Shown: positions 29,698-37,660 of the stretch, piece by piece
Numbering within the stretch: position 1 is the stretch's first letter
How the letters are laid out: each line of letters starts with the position of its first letter
Assembly (NCBI RefSeq): GCF_003054225.1
Contig: NZ_QBKQ01000001.1
Span: 930,001 to 994,000, forward strand
Reading direction: 5' to 3'
DNA from: Christiangramia gaetbulicola
Lineage (GTDB): Bacteria; Bacteroidota; Bacteroidia; Flavobacteriales; Flavobacteriaceae
DNA length: 64,000 bases
Position numbers and translations under genes: made by a program
The notes under the pieces: generated by a model
What the model was told of the DNA's origin: nothing
Databases searched by the model: none
Seen by the model: the letters and a program-made list of their open reading frames with translations, nothing else

Positions 29698-30147
29698 TTA
29701 ATAGGAAAAGTAACCTCCAGACCCACTACCATCCAATGCGTCATTGGCTATTATTACAAGAATCACAAATAAGCCAATAATTGACACTGCTACCGTAGCA
29801 ATTGTAGAAATAGGATAATTTTTCGCCTGAATTTTCTGAATATCCAGTTTTTCCAGGTTAAAACTATAAAGATTACCACTTTCACGCCCTATCACCCCCG
29901 CTTTTACAAGTTTTTTAAAGGTTGAGTTATTTTTTCGCACCAGTCCGTAATACTCGCCATTAGAACCTTTGATGCCTTTAAAGATATATTTCTCATTGGT
30001 AGTGGTAACTTTTACCTTTTTGCCCTTATCCCTTGCTTCAGAAAGGCTTATAGGAGCTGTATTATATATACTGCATGCGTAAAATAAAAAAGAGAAAACC
30101 ACCAGGTAAACCAGGAACCTTAAATTTTTATTTCTGAAAATTTCCAT
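29698..30147 (-). CDS. Lipoprotein with C-terminal membrane helix, paralog 1 of 3
   Basis: 149 aa. The signal peptide ends LFYAC-SIYN (Cys25). A small beta-rich middle domain (KKVKVTTTNEKYIFKGIKG, YYGLVRKN) is followed by ISTIATVAVSIIGLFVILVI, a transmembrane helix close to the C-terminus. It aligns along its length with the two genes to its right. Lipid anchor plus C-terminal helix is an odd topology. Function unknown. Confidence 0.75.
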   Translation of the reverse strand: MEIFRNKNLRFLVYLVVFSFLFYACSIYNTAPISLSEARDKGKKVKVTTTNEKYIFKGIKGSNGEYYGLVRKNNSTFKKLVKAGVIGRESGNLYSFNLEKLDIQKIQAKNYPISTIATVAVSIIGLFVILVIIANDALDGSGSGGYFSY

Positions 30148-30178
30148 GAGCTAAATGGTTTTAATTATTGAACATATT

Positions 30179-30607
30179 TTAATCTAAAAACAAAAGGTCA
30201 TCAAAGTAATTATCAACTGCCACCCATAAGATCACAGTGGAAGCAATTAAACCTATTATCGCCGTAGCTATCGCTGAGCCCGCGGTATTCTTGATCTTAA
30301 ATTTTTCATATTTCTGGGGGTCGATCTGGTAGGCCAGGAATCCCTCATAGCCTAGGTCTACGGATTCTCTGTTTCTGAATCCGTTCTTATAAAAAATTGA
30401 CTTTTTTGCTAAGGCGTAGAAATTACTGTCCTTCTGTATCAATTTGTAAAAAGGATATGCTTTGCCCTCTTTGTCTATCATCTTGAATTTCTTTTGTGAT
30501 CTTACCACCTCTTCAGGAGTGAAACTCTGTTTATAATAGACCGTGCAGCTTTGAAAGATCATTGCGGCAACCAGGAAGGCAACAATAATTTGAAGAGTAC
30601 TTTTCAT
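30179..30607 (-). CDS. Lipoprotein with C-terminal membrane helix, paralog 2 of 3
   Basis: 142 aa. Lipobox FQSC-TVYY (Cys21). Same plan as its neighbours: a middle domain with KKFKMIDKEGKAYPFYKLIQK, then a Gly/Ala-rich C-terminal helix (GSAIATAIIGLIASTVILWV). The start codon is directly preceded by a 7-bp perfect hairpin that buries AGG. Confidence 0.75.
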   Translation of the reverse strand: MKSTLQIIVAFLVAAMIFQSCTVYYKQSFTPEEVVRSQKKFKMIDKEGKAYPFYKLIQKDSNFYALAKKSIFYKNGFRNRESVDLGYEGFLAYQIDPQKYEKFKIKNTAGSAIATAIIGLIASTVILWVAVDNYFDDLLFLD

Positions 30608-30608
30608 T

Positions 30609-30633
30609 CCTGATCATTTAATAAAAGATCAGG
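30609..30633 (-). promoter_or_regulatory. Hairpin abutting the start codon of paralog 2
   Basis: CCTGATC and GATCAGG form a perfect 7-bp stem with an 11-nt loop, one base before the ATG on the minus strand. It includes the only AGG that could act as ribosome-binding site, so it could limit translation. Confidence 0.4.
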
Positions 30634-30762
30634 GGCAGAATTATATAAAATTAATTATTAATTACTGATTAACAGTATTTTGCGATTAATTTTTGCTCAT
30701 GAAATACGTTAATTACCTAATTCTGAAGTTCGATTTCAATTTATAAAAACAGCTCAAAAGAT

Positions 30763-31206
30763 CTACCCTCCCCAACTTGAAAAAATGATAATTCCCGCTG
30801 AGATCACCAGTACCGTAAAGGTAACCAGGACTGTTACTGCAACTGTCACTATCGTCGAGACCGGTTTATTTTTGGGATAGATCTCACTTACCTCCAAAGA
30901 ATCCAGAAGGTAATGACGCATTCTGCCATGGTCTGAATATTTAATGCCCTGCTCATCGAGGTATTTTAAAGTCTTCCTTTTCTTCGCAACCCCTATCAGG
31001 TCATTTTCATCTTTCAAAAGTTTTTTGAATTTCAACTTTGTACCATCATTAGTAACCAGCACTACCTTTGTATCTTGTTCTATCGCCTTATCTGCGCTAA
31101 CACTGGTTCCCCTGTACACGGTACAATTTTGAAACAGAAGAAAAATAAAAATCCCTAAAAATCTCAAAGAGACTTTTAGGGATGTATAATGTAAAAAGGA
31201 TTTCAT
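30763..31206 (-). CDS. Lipoprotein with C-terminal membrane helix, paralog 3 of 3
   Basis: 147 aa. Lipobox FQNC-TVYRG (Cys28), close to FQSC-TVYY of paralog 2. The middle domain TKVVLVTNDGTKLKFKKLLKDENDLIGVAKK aligns with paralog 1, and the C-terminal helix PVSTIVTVAVTVLVTFTVLVI closely matches paralog 1's ISTIATVAV. A strong hairpin lies inside its signal-peptide coding region (31151-31183). Function unknown. Confidence 0.75.
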   Translation of the reverse strand: MKSFLHYTSLKVSLRFLGIFIFLLFQNCTVYRGTSVSADKAIEQDTKVVLVTNDGTKLKFKKLLKDENDLIGVAKKRKTLKYLDEQGIKYSDHGRMRHYLLDSLEVSEIYPKNKPVSTIVTVAVTVLVTFTVLVISAGIIIFSSWGG

Positions 31207-31243
31207 GGATCTAAGATTAGTTAGACTCTAAGATATCTAAAAA

Positions 31244-31888
31244 TCAGTTTAATCCATTTAATATATCTGAAAGTTGTGTTTCCATCTCAAAGTTCTCGAT
31301 TCCGGTTTTGGTCCGGAAATATTCAAATATTTCAGGATTGCTTAGATCGTGTACTTCTTTTATTCCCTTTATGATGGTTGAAATATAGGCTTCACTTGGC
31401 TGGTTTATCTCATCCTCCAGGTAAACTTCACTGATAAAAGTTACCACCGGTTTTCCCTCTATATCTCCCAGGTAGATCAAATGCCCGTACCTGCCACTGG
31501 TCATACAATCGTAATGACCTTTATTTTTCAATTCTTCAAAGTCGATTTCGATCTCACCTTCAAACTTAAGCTCCTGTCTCACCAGGTCTTTGAACTGGCT
31601 GGAATTTATGAGATAAGTACGCCCTAAAGTTTCAATGGTCTCATCCCGGTTAGCTTTCAAAAAGCAGATGCCACCACCATTCCAGGTTTCTGCCTCCTTG
31701 GCAAAATACATCTCTCTGTTTATGATAAATGGCTTGCTGTCCTTAGGTTTGGTTTTGTCTGAACATCCCTGGAAATTTTTCACAGCTCCAGCAGGAGTTC
31801 CTCCCTGGATATAACACATAAAACGCTCTTCCCTTATATTGGACCCATAGCACGCATACCATATCTCGTTGATGCCTGTTTCCATCAT
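31244..31888 (-). CDS. Gamma-glutamylcyclotransferase-like protein
   Basis: 214 aa, cytosolic. The N-terminal IWYACYGSN matches the YGSN substrate loop of GGCT-fold proteins, and the fold continues to GGGICFLKAN. It is longer than single-domain GGCTs, with an extra C-terminal region (about 110-214). The catalytic Glu cannot be assigned safely. The start lies 2 bases after the thioesterase stop, so the two are cotranscribed. Confidence 0.65.
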   Translation of the reverse strand: MMETGINEIWYACYGSNIREERFMCYIQGGTPAGAVKNFQGCSDKTKPKDSKPFIINREMYFAKEAETWNGGGICFLKANRDETIETLGRTYLINSSQFKDLVRQELKFEGEIEIDFEELKNKGHYDCMTSGRYGHLIYLGDIEGKPVVTFISEVYLEDEINQPSEAYISTIIKGIKEVHDLSNPEIFEYFRTKTGIENFEMETQLSDILNGLN

Positions 31889-31890
31889 AT

Positions 31891-32388
31891 CTAAAGCGCT
31901 TCCATTTCTTCAGGAGACAAATTATTCGGGCGCTTTCCAAATTTACGAGTGTCCTCTTTTGTGAGAATTCTGAAATCTTCAGATTTCGGTGTATGATCTA
32001 ACCTATCAAAAAGTTCTTCGGGTAATTGAGTTAATTTCCTGGTTTCAAGATTTATCCAGGAACCCATCATTTCACAGGTAGCACAGTTTTTCCCGGTATG
32101 ATCATAGATCCTGTGCGTAAATTCAAAGAACATTCCATCTTCAGAAAGTCCGCTTAATTCCAAGGTTACCTTTACCGGTTCTCCTGCAAATATCTCCTTG
32201 AAATAATAGATATGCTCATAAAAAACTATAGGACCCAGGTTAAAATGAGACAGTTGTTTATGGCCAAAACCGTTTTCCATAAGAAAACTCATACGCGTAT
32301 GGCTCATAAAATTCACGAATGCCGAATTCGCCAAATGCCTGTTGGCGTCCAGATCACTCCATCTTATTTCGAATTTCTTGCTGTACAT
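31891..32388 (-). CDS. Hotdog-fold acyl-CoA thioesterase
   Basis: 165 aa from ATG at 32388; a TTG start nine codons upstream (32415) is less likely. The 4HBT signature is FEIRWSDLDANRHLANSAFVNFM with Asp and Asn/His as in YbgC/FatA-like thioesterases. It would hydrolyse acyl-CoA or acyl-ACP thioesters in the cytosol; substrate unknown. Confidence 0.87.
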   Translation of the reverse strand: MYSKKFEIRWSDLDANRHLANSAFVNFMSHTRMSFLMENGFGHKQLSHFNLGPIVFYEHIYYFKEIFAGEPVKVTLELSGLSEDGMFFEFTHRIYDHTGKNCATCEMMGSWINLETRKLTQLPEELFDRLDHTPKSEDFRILTKEDTRKFGKRPNNLSPEEMEAL

Positions 32389-32472
32389 AAACTTCAATTT
32401 ATTCAAAACTACCAATAAATATTATGCGTGCATACCTTATTTTACCTAAGTTTATATTAAAATTAGGAAAGG

Positions 32473-33438
32473 ATGCCGGTGATCCCAGGAAAATACATTC
32501 CGCCAGGAATTTTTAAAAATGCTGATGCTTCTACCATCTATGCGGCCACTTTAAGAAAGGTTGAGATACCGGTTTTCGAGAGGGAAAGGATCGAACTAAG
32601 TGATGGTGATTTCCTGGATATAGACTGGAGCTACACCAAGGACAGGGACTCAGAGAACCTGGTCATTTTATTGCATGGCCTGGCAGGCAAATCAGACCGG
32701 CCATATATGAAAGGAATGGCCAGAGCTTTCAATCTTAAGAACTGGACGGCGGTGGCTATGAATTTCCGGGGTTGTAGTGATGAGTTAAACCGACTTTATA
32801 AAAGTTACCATGCCGGGGCCAGTGATGACCTCGCCGAATTAATGACCCATGTGCTTTCCCTAAATCAATATAAAAAAATAGCCCTGGTGGGATTTAGTCT
32901 TGGCGGCAACATGCTCATGAAATATCTAGGCGAAAACCGCACTCTGCCTGCTCAGGTCGTTGGCGCTGTAGGAGTTTCTGTACCCTGTGATCTTTCAGGT
33001 TCGCTGGGCGCCATAAATAGGATGAGGAACTTTGTGTATTCAAAAAGGTTTGAACTGAACCTGAAACAACATCTATATGACCGGGCTAAAAAATTCCCGG
33101 ACCGCTTAGACAAAAATGATATTTCTGCCTGTAGCTCACTTAGGGACATAGATGATCTATATACCTCTAAAGCGCATGGCTATAAAAATGCGGCAGATTA
33201 CTATAAAAAAGCCAGTGCCCTGAATTTTCTGGAAGGTATAAGCAAGCCGACTTTAATGATAAATGCAGAGAACGACAGTTTCCTCTCAGAAAAATGCTAT
33301 CCTGAACAGATCGCTTCCAACTCGGAGTTTCTTCATCTTGAAGTTCCTAAATATGGCGGACATGTTGGTTTTGTGACCCGAAGCCAGATTTATTATCACG
33401 AAAAAAGAGCTGTAGAGTTCATAGAGTCCCTGTTATAA
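32473..33438 (+). CDS. YheT-family alpha/beta hydrolase
   Basis: 321 aa, cytosolic, with AGGAAAGG just before the ATG as a plausible ribosome-binding site. It has the oxyanion HGLAGKSDRPY, nucleophile elbow GFSLGGN (Ser in the middle), MINAENDSFL for the acid, and GGHVGF for the His. The family (COG0429) contains esterases of uncertain substrate. Confidence 0.92.
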   Translation: MPVIPGKYIPPGIFKNADASTIYAATLRKVEIPVFERERIELSDGDFLDIDWSYTKDRDSENLVILLHGLAGKSDRPYMKGMARAFNLKNWTAVAMNFRGCSDELNRLYKSYHAGASDDLAELMTHVLSLNQYKKIALVGFSLGGNMLMKYLGENRTLPAQVVGAVGVSVPCDLSGSLGAINRMRNFVYSKRFELNLKQHLYDRAKKFPDRLDKNDISACSSLRDIDDLYTSKAHGYKNAADYYKKASALNFLEGISKPTLMINAENDSFLSEKCYPEQIASNSEFLHLEVPKYGGHVGFVTRSQIYYHEKRAVEFIESLL

Positions 33439-33475
33439 TTTCAGTTTTCTGAAGACCGATCCATTAGGCATTAGA

Positions 33476-33505
33476 TTGGAGATGCTATAGAATTGATTAT
33501 CTTTG
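33476..33505 (+). promoter_or_regulatory. Promoter of yicC-gmk-nadD
   Basis: TTG (33476-33478), a 19-base spacer and TATCTTTG (33498-33505), a full match to the Bacteroidota consensus, 22 bases before the yicC start. Confidence 0.7.
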
Positions 33506-33527
33506 CGCAAGCTTTTAAAATTCAGGC

Positions 33528-34385
33528 ATGATTCAATCTATGACAGGCTTCGGGAAAAGCGTTACTCAAATTCCCAACAAAAAAATCACTGTAGAGCTAA
33601 AATCTCTCAACAGCAAGAATTTTGACCTGAATGCTCGCATTCCGTCTCAATACAGGGAAAAGGAACTGGACCTTCGGAATATCATTTCAAATTCTTTAGG
33701 ACGAGGAAAGGTAGATCTTTCTATCTACGTGGAATATACCGGCGAACAAACTTCGACGAATGTAAATACCGAAGTGGTAAAAAACTATATGGATCAATTG
33801 AGAAATATAGTAGACACCAGTGAAGTAGAATTACTTAAAATGGCCGTAAAGATGCCAGATGCTCTTAAAACCGAAAGAGACGAGATAGACGATGAAGAAT
33901 TCATAGCTATTGAAGGTGCGGTTAAAGACGCTCTGAAAGAGATCAACGGTTTTAGATCTGATGAAGGTAACGCCCTGGAAAAAGACCTAAGCATGAGGAT
34001 CGCCAACATCAAGAGCCTTCTTGACGATGTGATAAAAATAGATCCAGATAGGGTTGACGCGGTAAGAGAACGACTTAGAAAAGGTATCGAGGAGATCAAG
34101 GAACAGGTAGACGAGAATAGATTTGAGCAGGAGCTTGTTTATTATATAGAGAAATTTGATATCACCGAGGAAAAAGTAAGACTGGATAATCACCTTGATT
34201 ATTTTCAGAAAACCCTGGATTCAAAAGATTCTAACGGAAGAAAACTGGCCTTTATCTCTCAGGAAATAGGCCGGGAGATCAACACCATTGGTAGTAAATC
34301 TAATTATGCTCCCATGCAGCAAATGGTGGTGCAAATGAAGGATGAGCTGGAGAAAATTAAAGAACAAATTCTAAACGTACTCTAA
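33528..34385 (+). CDS. YicC-family endoribonuclease
   Basis: 285 aa, usual length. It begins MIQSMTGFGK and ends with the conserved SKSNYAPMQQMVVQMKDELEKIKEQ segment. Family members are cytosolic endoribonucleases implicated in sRNA turnover. It is followed immediately by gmk, the common YicC-gmk arrangement, behind a clear promoter. Confidence 0.95.
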   Translation: MIQSMTGFGKSVTQIPNKKITVELKSLNSKNFDLNARIPSQYREKELDLRNIISNSLGRGKVDLSIYVEYTGEQTSTNVNTEVVKNYMDQLRNIVDTSEVELLKMAVKMPDALKTERDEIDDEEFIAIEGAVKDALKEINGFRSDEGNALEKDLSMRIANIKSLLDDVIKIDPDRVDAVRERLRKGIEEIKEQVDENRFEQELVYYIEKFDITEEKVRLDNHLDYFQKTLDSKDSNGRKLAFISQEIGREINTIGSKSNYAPMQQMVVQMKDELEKIKEQILNVL

Positions 34386-34973
34386 ATGAGCGAAGGGAAA
34401 CTTATCGTATTTTCTGCTCCTTCCGGATCTGGAAAAACCACGATAGTACGTCACTTATTAAGGCATGAGGAATTGAAACTGGATTTTTCCATTTCGGCTA
34501 CCTCTCGCGAACCAAGGGGAAATGAGGTAGATGGGAAAGATTATTACTTTCTGTCTTTGAACGATTTCAAACAGAAGATAAAAAATGACGAATTCCTGGA
34601 ATGGGAAGAAGTCTATCGCGATAATTTCTACGGAACCCTAAAAAGTGAAGTAGAGCGCATCTGGAAAAAAGGCAAGCATGTTATCTTCGACATCGACGTA
34701 GTGGGTGGCCTGGATATTAAAAAAATATATCCCGAAAGAACCCTGGCCGTTTTCGTAAAACCGCCGAGTATCGAGGAATTGAAGATACGCCTGAAGAAAA
34801 GGAAGACCGAGAGTGATGATAAGATCAATATGCGCGTTGCGAAAGCTTCTATTGAGCTGGCCACCGCGCCTCAATTCGACTTCATTATAGAAAACAATCA
34901 TTTAGGTACTGCTTTAAAGGAAGCATACAGCCTGGTGTCCAGTTATGTTGGAGCTGAAAAACCAAAGGAATGA
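34386..34973 (+). CDS. gmk: Guanylate kinase
   Basis: 195 aa, complete. The P-loop SAPSGSGKTT (10-19) and GMP-binding ISATSREPRGNEVDGKDYYF are intact. It phosphorylates GMP to GDP. It starts directly after the yicC stop and overlaps nadD by 4 bases. Confidence 0.97.
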   Translation: MSEGKLIVFSAPSGSGKTTIVRHLLRHEELKLDFSISATSREPRGNEVDGKDYYFLSLNDFKQKIKNDEFLEWEEVYRDNFYGTLKSEVERIWKKGKHVIFDIDVVGGLDIKKIYPERTLAVFVKPPSIEELKIRLKKRKTESDDKINMRVAKASIELATAPQFDFIIENNHLGTALKEAYSLVSSYVGAEKPKE

Positions 34974-35554
34974 ACAGAAAGGTAGGCTTGTTTTTTGGAA
35001 CTTTTAACCCTATACATACCGGCCACCTGATCATTGCTAATCACATGGCTGAATATTCAGACCTTGAAGAGATCTGGTTAGTGGTTACTCCGCATAATCC
35101 ACATAAGAAAAAAAGCACTTTACTGGATAATCACCATAGACTGGAAATGGTTTACCGTGCTTGCGATACCTACGATAAACTGAAGCCGAGCAATATAGAA
35201 TTTGGTTTACCACAACCTAATTATACGGTAAATACCCTGGCGCATCTTCAGGAAAAATACCCAACGAACGATTTTTGTTTGATCATGGGTGAAGACAACC
35301 TGAGAAGCTTTCATAAATGGAAAAATTCTGATGTGATCCTGGAAAATCACGAGATCTATGTGTATCCAAGGATCTCTAATGGAGATATAGCCGAAAGGTA
35401 TAAGGACCATCCTAAAATAAACAGGATAGAAGCTCCTATTGTGGAGATCTCATCAACATTTATTAGAAAATCTATAAAGGATTCAAAAAATGTAAGACCA
35501 CTATTGGCTGAGAAGGTCTGGGAGTATATAGACCAGATGAATTTTTACAAATAA
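34970..35554 (+). CDS. nadD: Nicotinate-nucleotide adenylyltransferase
   Basis: 194 aa, full length. The nucleotidyltransferase motif GTFNPIHTGH (10-19) and the C-terminal EISSTFIRKSI (ISSTxIR) are present. It makes deamido-NAD in the NAD pathway. Last gene of the yicC-gmk-nadD operon. Confidence 0.96.
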   Translation: MNRKVGLFFGTFNPIHTGHLIIANHMAEYSDLEEIWLVVTPHNPHKKKSTLLDNHHRLEMVYRACDTYDKLKPSNIEFGLPQPNYTVNTLAHLQEKYPTNDFCLIMGEDNLRSFHKWKNSDVILENHEIYVYPRISNGDIAERYKDHPKINRIEAPIVEISSTFIRKSIKDSKNVRPLLAEKVWEYIDQMNFYK

Positions 35555-35556
35555 GT

Positions 35557-35690
35557 AAAAGACTGTTTAAAAATCTATTTTGAATCTTCTTTTTAGCTGA
35601 TTGAACCTACTTTTTTCATTGTGGAACTACAAGCTCTAGAACGTCGACTGCTCTCAGTGTAACATTCTCAAAATTCCTAAACAGTCTTTT
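35557..35690. repeat. MITE-like unit with 13-bp terminal inverted repeats
   Basis: AAAAGACTGTTTA (35557-35569) and TAAACAGTCTTTT (35678-35690) are a perfect inverted pair enclosing 108 bases, with weaker pairing continuing inward (ATTTTGAAT / ATTCTCAAAAT). It fills the gap between the convergent nadD and LysM genes almost exactly. No target duplication is visible. It may instead act as a bidirectional terminator. Confidence 0.45.
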
Positions 35691-35696
35691 GTTATT

Positions 35697-36185
35697 TTAT
35701 CTCTTATCGCCTAAAGGCGGAATTCTTAATACCTGGCCAGGATAGATCTTATCCGGATCCTGTAACATTGGTTTATTAGCTTCAAAGATCAACGGATACT
35801 GATTTGCATCTCCGTAATGCTCTTTGGATATTTTACTTAGAGTATCACCTCTTTCTACTGTATGAAAAACAGCTTCTGGCTCCGCATTTTGAACATCCAT
35901 TCTATCATCTACCTGAGCGATCCCTTCAGAGTTTCCAACTACCAGGATGATCTTCTCTCTCGTGGCCTGGTCCAGAGCTCTTCCAGATACCACTGCCATA
36001 TCATTTTCTATATGTATTTTTAAATTTTCAGCTTTAAGGTTCAGGTCTTTTATGGTTTGTTCCAGTTTCCTCGCTGCGTTCTCATTTTTCTTAAGATCAT
36101 CCTTAACTCCTACTTCTTTTGAATCGGAATTATCGATCCCAAAAACTTTTTTTCCAGCTTCCTTAATAAATGAAAATATACCCAT
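35697..36185 (-). CDS. BON-LysM protein (Kbp/YgaU-like)
   Basis: 162 aa with no signal peptide. It has a BON domain (about 35-97) followed by a C-terminal LysM (HTVERGDTLSKISKEHYGDANQYPLIFEANKPM, about 108-158). This is the architecture of the cytosolic K+-binding protein Kbp (YgaU) of E. coli; potassium binding here is inference from architecture. Confidence 0.9.
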   Translation of the reverse strand: MGIFSFIKEAGKKVFGIDNSDSKEVGVKDDLKKNENAARKLEQTIKDLNLKAENLKIHIENDMAVVSGRALDQATREKIILVVGNSEGIAQVDDRMDVQNAEPEAVFHTVERGDTLSKISKEHYGDANQYPLIFEANKPMLQDPDKIYPGQVLRIPPLGDKR

Positions 36186-36541
36186 ATTGTTGATTTGTAG
36201 TTAGTTATTAAATGTACAAAAGTGAAACAAGTTTAGGGTGATGCCCAGTCCTAAAGTTTTCCAAAAAAAATCTTTTTGAAATCAAAAAAACCGCCTCTTG
36301 CGAAACGGTTTTTTTCAACTAAATAACCAACCAAAAAAACTAAGTAAATCCTCCGGTAAAAACCTGAAGAGGACAGTTTGATAACGGAGGTATTGTTATT
36401 AGATTGTATTAATCCTCAACCCATAATGTTAAAGTTCTTATCATAGAATATTGAGAAATTCTCAACAAAAGCTCCTAAATAAAGAGAAAACCTTTATATC
36501 CCTGTAAATTTGATTATTTTTGAAGTAGAGAATGTAATTAT
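36186..36541. other. Divergent intergenic region with hairpins and a gpsA promoter candidate
   Basis: Holds TTTAGG/CCTAAA (about 36230-36254), an AAAAAAACCG/CGGTTTTTTT stem (36284-36315) that looks like a terminator in either direction, and CCTCCG/CGGAGG (about 36350-36400) enclosing a 28-nt loop. Just before gpsA, TAAATTTG (36505-36512) and TATTTTTG (36515-36522) both match TAnnTTTG; the second ends 19 bases before the ATG. No clear TTG -33 element was found. Confidence 0.4.
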
Positions 36542-37537
36542 ATGGATAAAGCTCCGAGTTTTGGCGTAATAGGCGGTGGTAGTTGGGCTACTGCGATTGT
36601 AAAAATGTTGTGTGAAAACCTTGAAGAGGTCAATTGGTATATGCGTAGTGTTTATGCACTGGAACATATCAAAAAACAGGATCATAATCCAAATTACCTG
36701 AGCTCGGTAGAATTTGATAATAACCAGCTTAATCTTAGCAACGACATTAACGAAGTTGTAAAAGCTTCTGAGTTTATAATTTTTGCAATTCCTTCTGCCT
36801 TTCTGAAACGTGAACTGGATAATTTAACGGTTCCTTTAAATGACAAGGTTATATTTTCAGCCATAAAAGGTATCGTACCAGAGACCAGTTTGATCGTTGG
36901 AGAGCATTTCAACCAGTATTTTGATGTACCGATGGAAAATATAGGTGTTCTAACCGGACCCTGCCATGCAGAAGAAGTTGCCCTGGAAAGACTTTCCTAT
37001 CTCACGGTTGCCTGCCAGGATGAAAAAAAGGCCGAGATCGTCGCCGGTTATCTAGGCAGCGATTATATTACCTGTAAAACCAGTGATGATGTTATTGGGA
37101 CAGAATACGCAGCAGTTCTTAAGAATATTTACGCCATTGCCGCGGGTATAGCCCACGGACTGGGTTACGGTGATAATTTCCAGAGCGTTTTAATGAGTAA
37201 CGCCATCAGGGAAATGAAGAAATTCATCAAGAAAGTACACAAGATGAAAAGGAATATCAACGACTCTGCTTACCTGGGAGATCTGTTGGTAACAGGATAT
37301 TCTGTATTTAGTCGCAACCGTATGTTCGGCAACATGATCGGTAAAGGTTATACGGTAAAAAGTGCTCAAATGGAGATGAGTATGATCGCTGAGGGCTACT
37401 ATGCTACGGAAAGCGCTTATAAAATAAATAAAGAAAAAGGTGCCAAAACTCCTATAATCAACGCGGTCTACGCGATTCTTTACGAAGGGAAGAATCCTAA
37501 GAAAGTTTTCAATAAACTGGTAGATAAGCTGGATTAA
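36542..37537 (+). CDS. gpsA: NAD(P)H-dependent glycerol-3-phosphate dehydrogenase
   Basis: 331 aa, full length. Dinucleotide motif GVIGGGSWATA (8-18), the FAIPSAF and SAIKGI segments, and EYAAVLKNIYAIAAG carrying the catalytic Lys are all present. It makes sn-glycerol-3-phosphate for phospholipid synthesis. It stands alone downstream of a TAnnTTTG element. Confidence 0.96.
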   Translation: MDKAPSFGVIGGGSWATAIVKMLCENLEEVNWYMRSVYALEHIKKQDHNPNYLSSVEFDNNQLNLSNDINEVVKASEFIIFAIPSAFLKRELDNLTVPLNDKVIFSAIKGIVPETSLIVGEHFNQYFDVPMENIGVLTGPCHAEEVALERLSYLTVACQDEKKAEIVAGYLGSDYITCKTSDDVIGTEYAAVLKNIYAIAAGIAHGLGYGDNFQSVLMSNAIREMKKFIKKVHKMKRNINDSAYLGDLLVTGYSVFSRNRMFGNMIGKGYTVKSAQMEMSMIAEGYYATESAYKINKEKGAKTPIINAVYAILYEGKNPKKVFNKLVDKLD

Positions 37538-37599
37538 GCATAAGTTTTTTCCTACATTTTAGGCTATAAATTACTGATATTAAACTTTTCAGCGATTTT

Positions 37600-37643
37600 T
37601 TTGTTAAAGTTATGGAATTTAATATTACATTTACTTTAACAAA
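37600..37643 (+). promoter_or_regulatory. Operator-like inverted repeat upstream of the beta-repeat lipoprotein
   Basis: TTTGTTAAAGT (37600-37610) and ACTTTAACAAA (37633-37643) form an 11-bp perfect inverted repeat with a 22-bp spacer; half-site centres are 33 bp (about three helix turns) apart. TTG 37601-37603 and TACATTTA (37626-37633, one base off TAnnTTTG) make a possible promoter between and over the arms, starting 18-61 bases before the gene. Confidence 0.45.
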
Positions 37644-37660
37644 TCTAATGAACCAATCTT

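Noticed and set aside
29698-31206. Toxin-antitoxin or immunity-protein array
   Set aside because: All three genes are paralogs of one lipoprotein type with no toxin or nuclease gene beside them.
36186-36541. Riboswitch upstream of gpsA
   Set aside because: Several short hairpins are present but they match no class I know, and one is best explained as a terminator.
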